The translations under genes were made by a program, and so were the position numbers. 6,919 bases of DNA from Planctomycetota bacterium (lineage in GTDB: Bacteria; Planctomycetota; Brocadiia; SM23-32): the NCBI GenBank assembly GCA_018334735.1, contig JAGXLK010000118.1, forward strand, positions 1-6,919. Reading direction: 5' to 3'. Below are positions 5,464 through 6,919 of this stretch, piece by piece (position 1 is the stretch's first letter; every line of letters starts with the position of its first letter). The notes beneath the pieces were generated by a model. That model saw nothing but the letters and a program-made list of their open reading frames with translations, had not been told where the DNA came from and made no database searches.

Positions 5464-6919
5464 ATGCGAAGAACTACTCGAAAAGTAAAATTGTCTTACC
5501 GTCTGACCGCGCCGAAGTCCGTGGTTTTTGCTATTCTGCTGACAGTCGTCTTTGTATGTGCGGGGATGTCCGCCGAATCACCGACCTCTTACGGGGCAGC
5601 TGCGACCGTCGATGCTGCTTTCGTCCGCGTTCCGATGGCCCAAAAACCACCGACCATCGATGGCCAGATGAAAGAAGGCGAATGGGCCGATGCCTCGTCG
5701 TTGACTGGGTTCTGGTATGATTCTGGAGGGAGCGCTTTCAATTATCTCGCGCCCGGTGAGACCCAGAATAAAGCGTACTTCATGTATGACCGGGACAATT
5801 TGTATGTGGCCGTGATCTATCCGGTCTATCCGAAAGGCTCGTGGCTGAAAGCTAAAGGCCGTTTTCCCAACGTTCTGAGGCATCCCCGTTATGGCGTTCT
5901 GGGAGACGATCACGTGGAATTGGAGTTGCGTCCGTACCACGATCCTGGGCGCGGTTTTAAACTGGGGCTGTATCGCTGGGATGTCAACTCCCTCAACACC
6001 GTCTGCGACTGGACCTGGTCGTTGAAACGGGGTTCTTACGACATGACCTGGCAGTCTCACGCCGTGATTCGCTCGAAAGTCGATTCCGAACGCTGGGTCA
6101 CCGAGTACGCGATCCCTTTCCAACCCATGAAGCAGGGCGATTATGCCGGGAAAGACGAGGACGGCCAGCCGCTCGTGGAATTGCCGCCGCCGGACGGCAC
6201 GAAGTATCGGTTCTGGCTCCACTGCGGACTCGGTGGTTCCAATCTGCCCCTCACACACGTCTTCGATCAGCATATCTGGAATACAACCAAAGGCCAGCTT
6301 GTCTTCGATTCTGAGTGTGTGGCGTTCCAGATCAACGATCTCGGGCCGATTATGGACGATGTCATCGATGTCCGGATGCACGTGAAAAACCACAGCCCGC
6401 ACTCCGAAACAATGCGACTTGGTTTTTTCGTTGAGAGCGCCGAAGGTTTGATATATTCCAGTTACGATTCTCCGAAATTGACCGAGGGACTTCTGGAGTT
6501 GCGCCCCGGCGAAGAGAAAGATCTCCGCCTGCGCAAGGCCTTCCCGGGTATTACAAAATACGGCAATGTTTTATGGTTTGATGTGCGCAGTGCCGGTCGC
6601 CCGGCCAAAATCCTCTTCCGGGCCCGCCTGATGCGGTTTAATTCGCGGCAGGGCGGAGAAATGGAAGTCAAACATCCTGTGCTCGACCCCGATACCGGAG
6701 AACCCGTGCTGAATCCGAATACCGGGATTCCTCTTCATGAAGTCAAAATGCAACCATACGTGGAACTGTTGCCGGAGATGCTGCGAAAAGCCCGCCCGAA
6801 ACGCACGGATTTCGACGCCTGGCTGAAAGTATCGCATTACGATAAGCGTGTTTTCGTCGTCGTCGACCGCGGGGTTGCCGGTGCCAGTGAGGAGGTCGGT
6901 CGTGCTGAAGAAGCTTCCC
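5464..6919 (+). CDS. Secreted protein with N-terminal CBM9/DOMON-like domain, 3' end cut off
   Basis: The frame is open from ATG 5464 to the window end, giving 485 residues plus one base of the next codon. The N-terminus (R2, R3, R6, K7, K9, then hydrophobic 19-34) is a signal peptide, probably cut after A37 (GMSA|ES); no lipobox is seen, unlike the preceding protein. Residues about 60-285 form a CBM9/DOMON-like domain: PPTIDGQMKEGEW (62-74), AYFMYDRDNLYVAVIYPV (104-121), GDDHVELELRP (147-157), WVTEYAIPF (211-219) and HIWNTTKGQLVF (270-281). Residues about 290-395 look like a beta-sandwich (VIDVRMHVKNHSP, LELRPGEEKDLRLRKAF). A tandem nine-residue repeat (406-423) and a charged segment follow. 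I do not recognise the part after the first domain, and a catalytic domain could lie beyond the window. Its order and direction suggest co-expression with the lipoprotein gene. Confidence 0.85.
   Translation, partial: MRRTTRKVKLSYRLTAPKSVVFAILLTVVFVCAGMSAESPTSYGAAATVDAAFVRVPMAQKPPTIDGQMKEGEWADASSLTGFWYDSGGSAFNYLAPGETQNKAYFMYDRDNLYVAVIYPVYPKGSWLKAKGRFPNVLRHPRYGVLGDDHVELELRPYHDPGRGFKLGLYRWDVNSLNTVCDWTWSLKRGSYDMTWQSHAVIRSKVDSERWVTEYAIPFQPMKQGDYAGKDEDGQPLVELPPPDGTKYRFWLHCGLGGSNLPLTHVFDQHIWNTTKGQLVFDSECVAFQINDLGPIMDDVIDVRMHVKNHSPHSETMRLGFFVESAEGLIYSSYDSPKLTEGLLELRPGEEKDLRLRKAFPGITKYGNVLWFDVRSAGRPAKILFRARLMRFNSRQGGEMEVKHPVLDPDTGEPVLNPNTGIPLHEVKMQPYVELLPEMLRKARPKRTDFDAWLKVSHYDKRVFVVVDRGVAGASEEVGRAEEAS
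6679..6732 (+). repeat. Tandem 27-base repeat encoding VLDPDTGEP / VLNPNTGIP
   Basis: Within the secreted CBM9-like gene, nine codons at 6679-6705 (residues 406-414) are repeated with changes at 6706-6732 (415-423). Six of nine residues match (V, L, P, T, G, P), and 17 of 27 bases. The pattern resembles an aged internal duplication in a turn-rich linker; its Asp/Asn positions could bind calcium, but that is speculation. Confidence 0.5.

Noticed and set aside
5578..6402. A 274-codon open frame on the minus strand.
   Set aside because: It mirrors the well-supported secreted CBM9-like gene, and its translation has no recognisable motif.

Overview
All genes in this window lie on the + strand: two complete cytoplasmic-type proteins, one complete lipoprotein, and one gene cut off at each end. 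It looks like part of a carbohydrate-degradation locus. The mix of a URO-D (uroporphyrinogen decarboxylase-like) protein, a large glycoside hydrolase family 2 (GH2) protein and exported CBM9/DOMON-like proteins, without SusC/SusD or ABC-transporter genes, recalls glycan loci of the PVC superphylum (Lentisphaerae, Kiritimatiellota, Verrucomicrobia, Planctomycetes) or similar uncultured lineages. That placement rests on gene content only. No rRNA, tRNA, mobile element or CRISPR array was seen.

Layout. (1) Bases 1-120 hold the last 39 codons of a gene that starts outside the window. Its tail resembles the C-terminal beta-domain of DUF4038/collagenase-like glycosidases. (2) Its stop overlaps the ATG of a 361-residue URO-D superfamily protein (117-1202) in an ATGA junction. 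(3) After 31 bases comes a 925-residue GH2 enzyme (1234-4011) with recognisable acid/base and nucleophile glutamates and an extra C-terminal domain that looks like a non-catalytic class I glutamine amidotransferase fold. These three genes look like one transcription unit. (4) A 333-base gap (4012-4344) follows, with an AT-rich dyad, a good sigma70-type promoter (TTGGCA-17-TAAAAT, 4169-4197) and a leader of about 140 bases. (5) A second block encodes exported proteins: a 341-residue lipoprotein with one CBM9/DOMON-like domain (4345-5370) and, 93 bases on, a larger secreted protein starting with a signal peptide and a second CBM9/DOMON-like domain (5464 to the window end, at least 485 residues).

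How they may work together (inference). The exported CBM9-like proteins would bind or help process a polysaccharide at the cell surface. The GH2 protein has no visible signal peptide and would cut imported oligosaccharides in the cytoplasm. The URO-D protein is very unlikely to make heme here. It resembles the methyltransferase-like branch of the superfamily that recurs in sugar loci, and a role on methylated or otherwise modified sugars is possible but unproven. The substrate cannot be read from the sequence.

The most interesting points are the URO-D protein's altered metal/active-site motifs together with its tight coupling to a glycosidase-like gene, and the tandem pair of differently anchored CBM9-like proteins.
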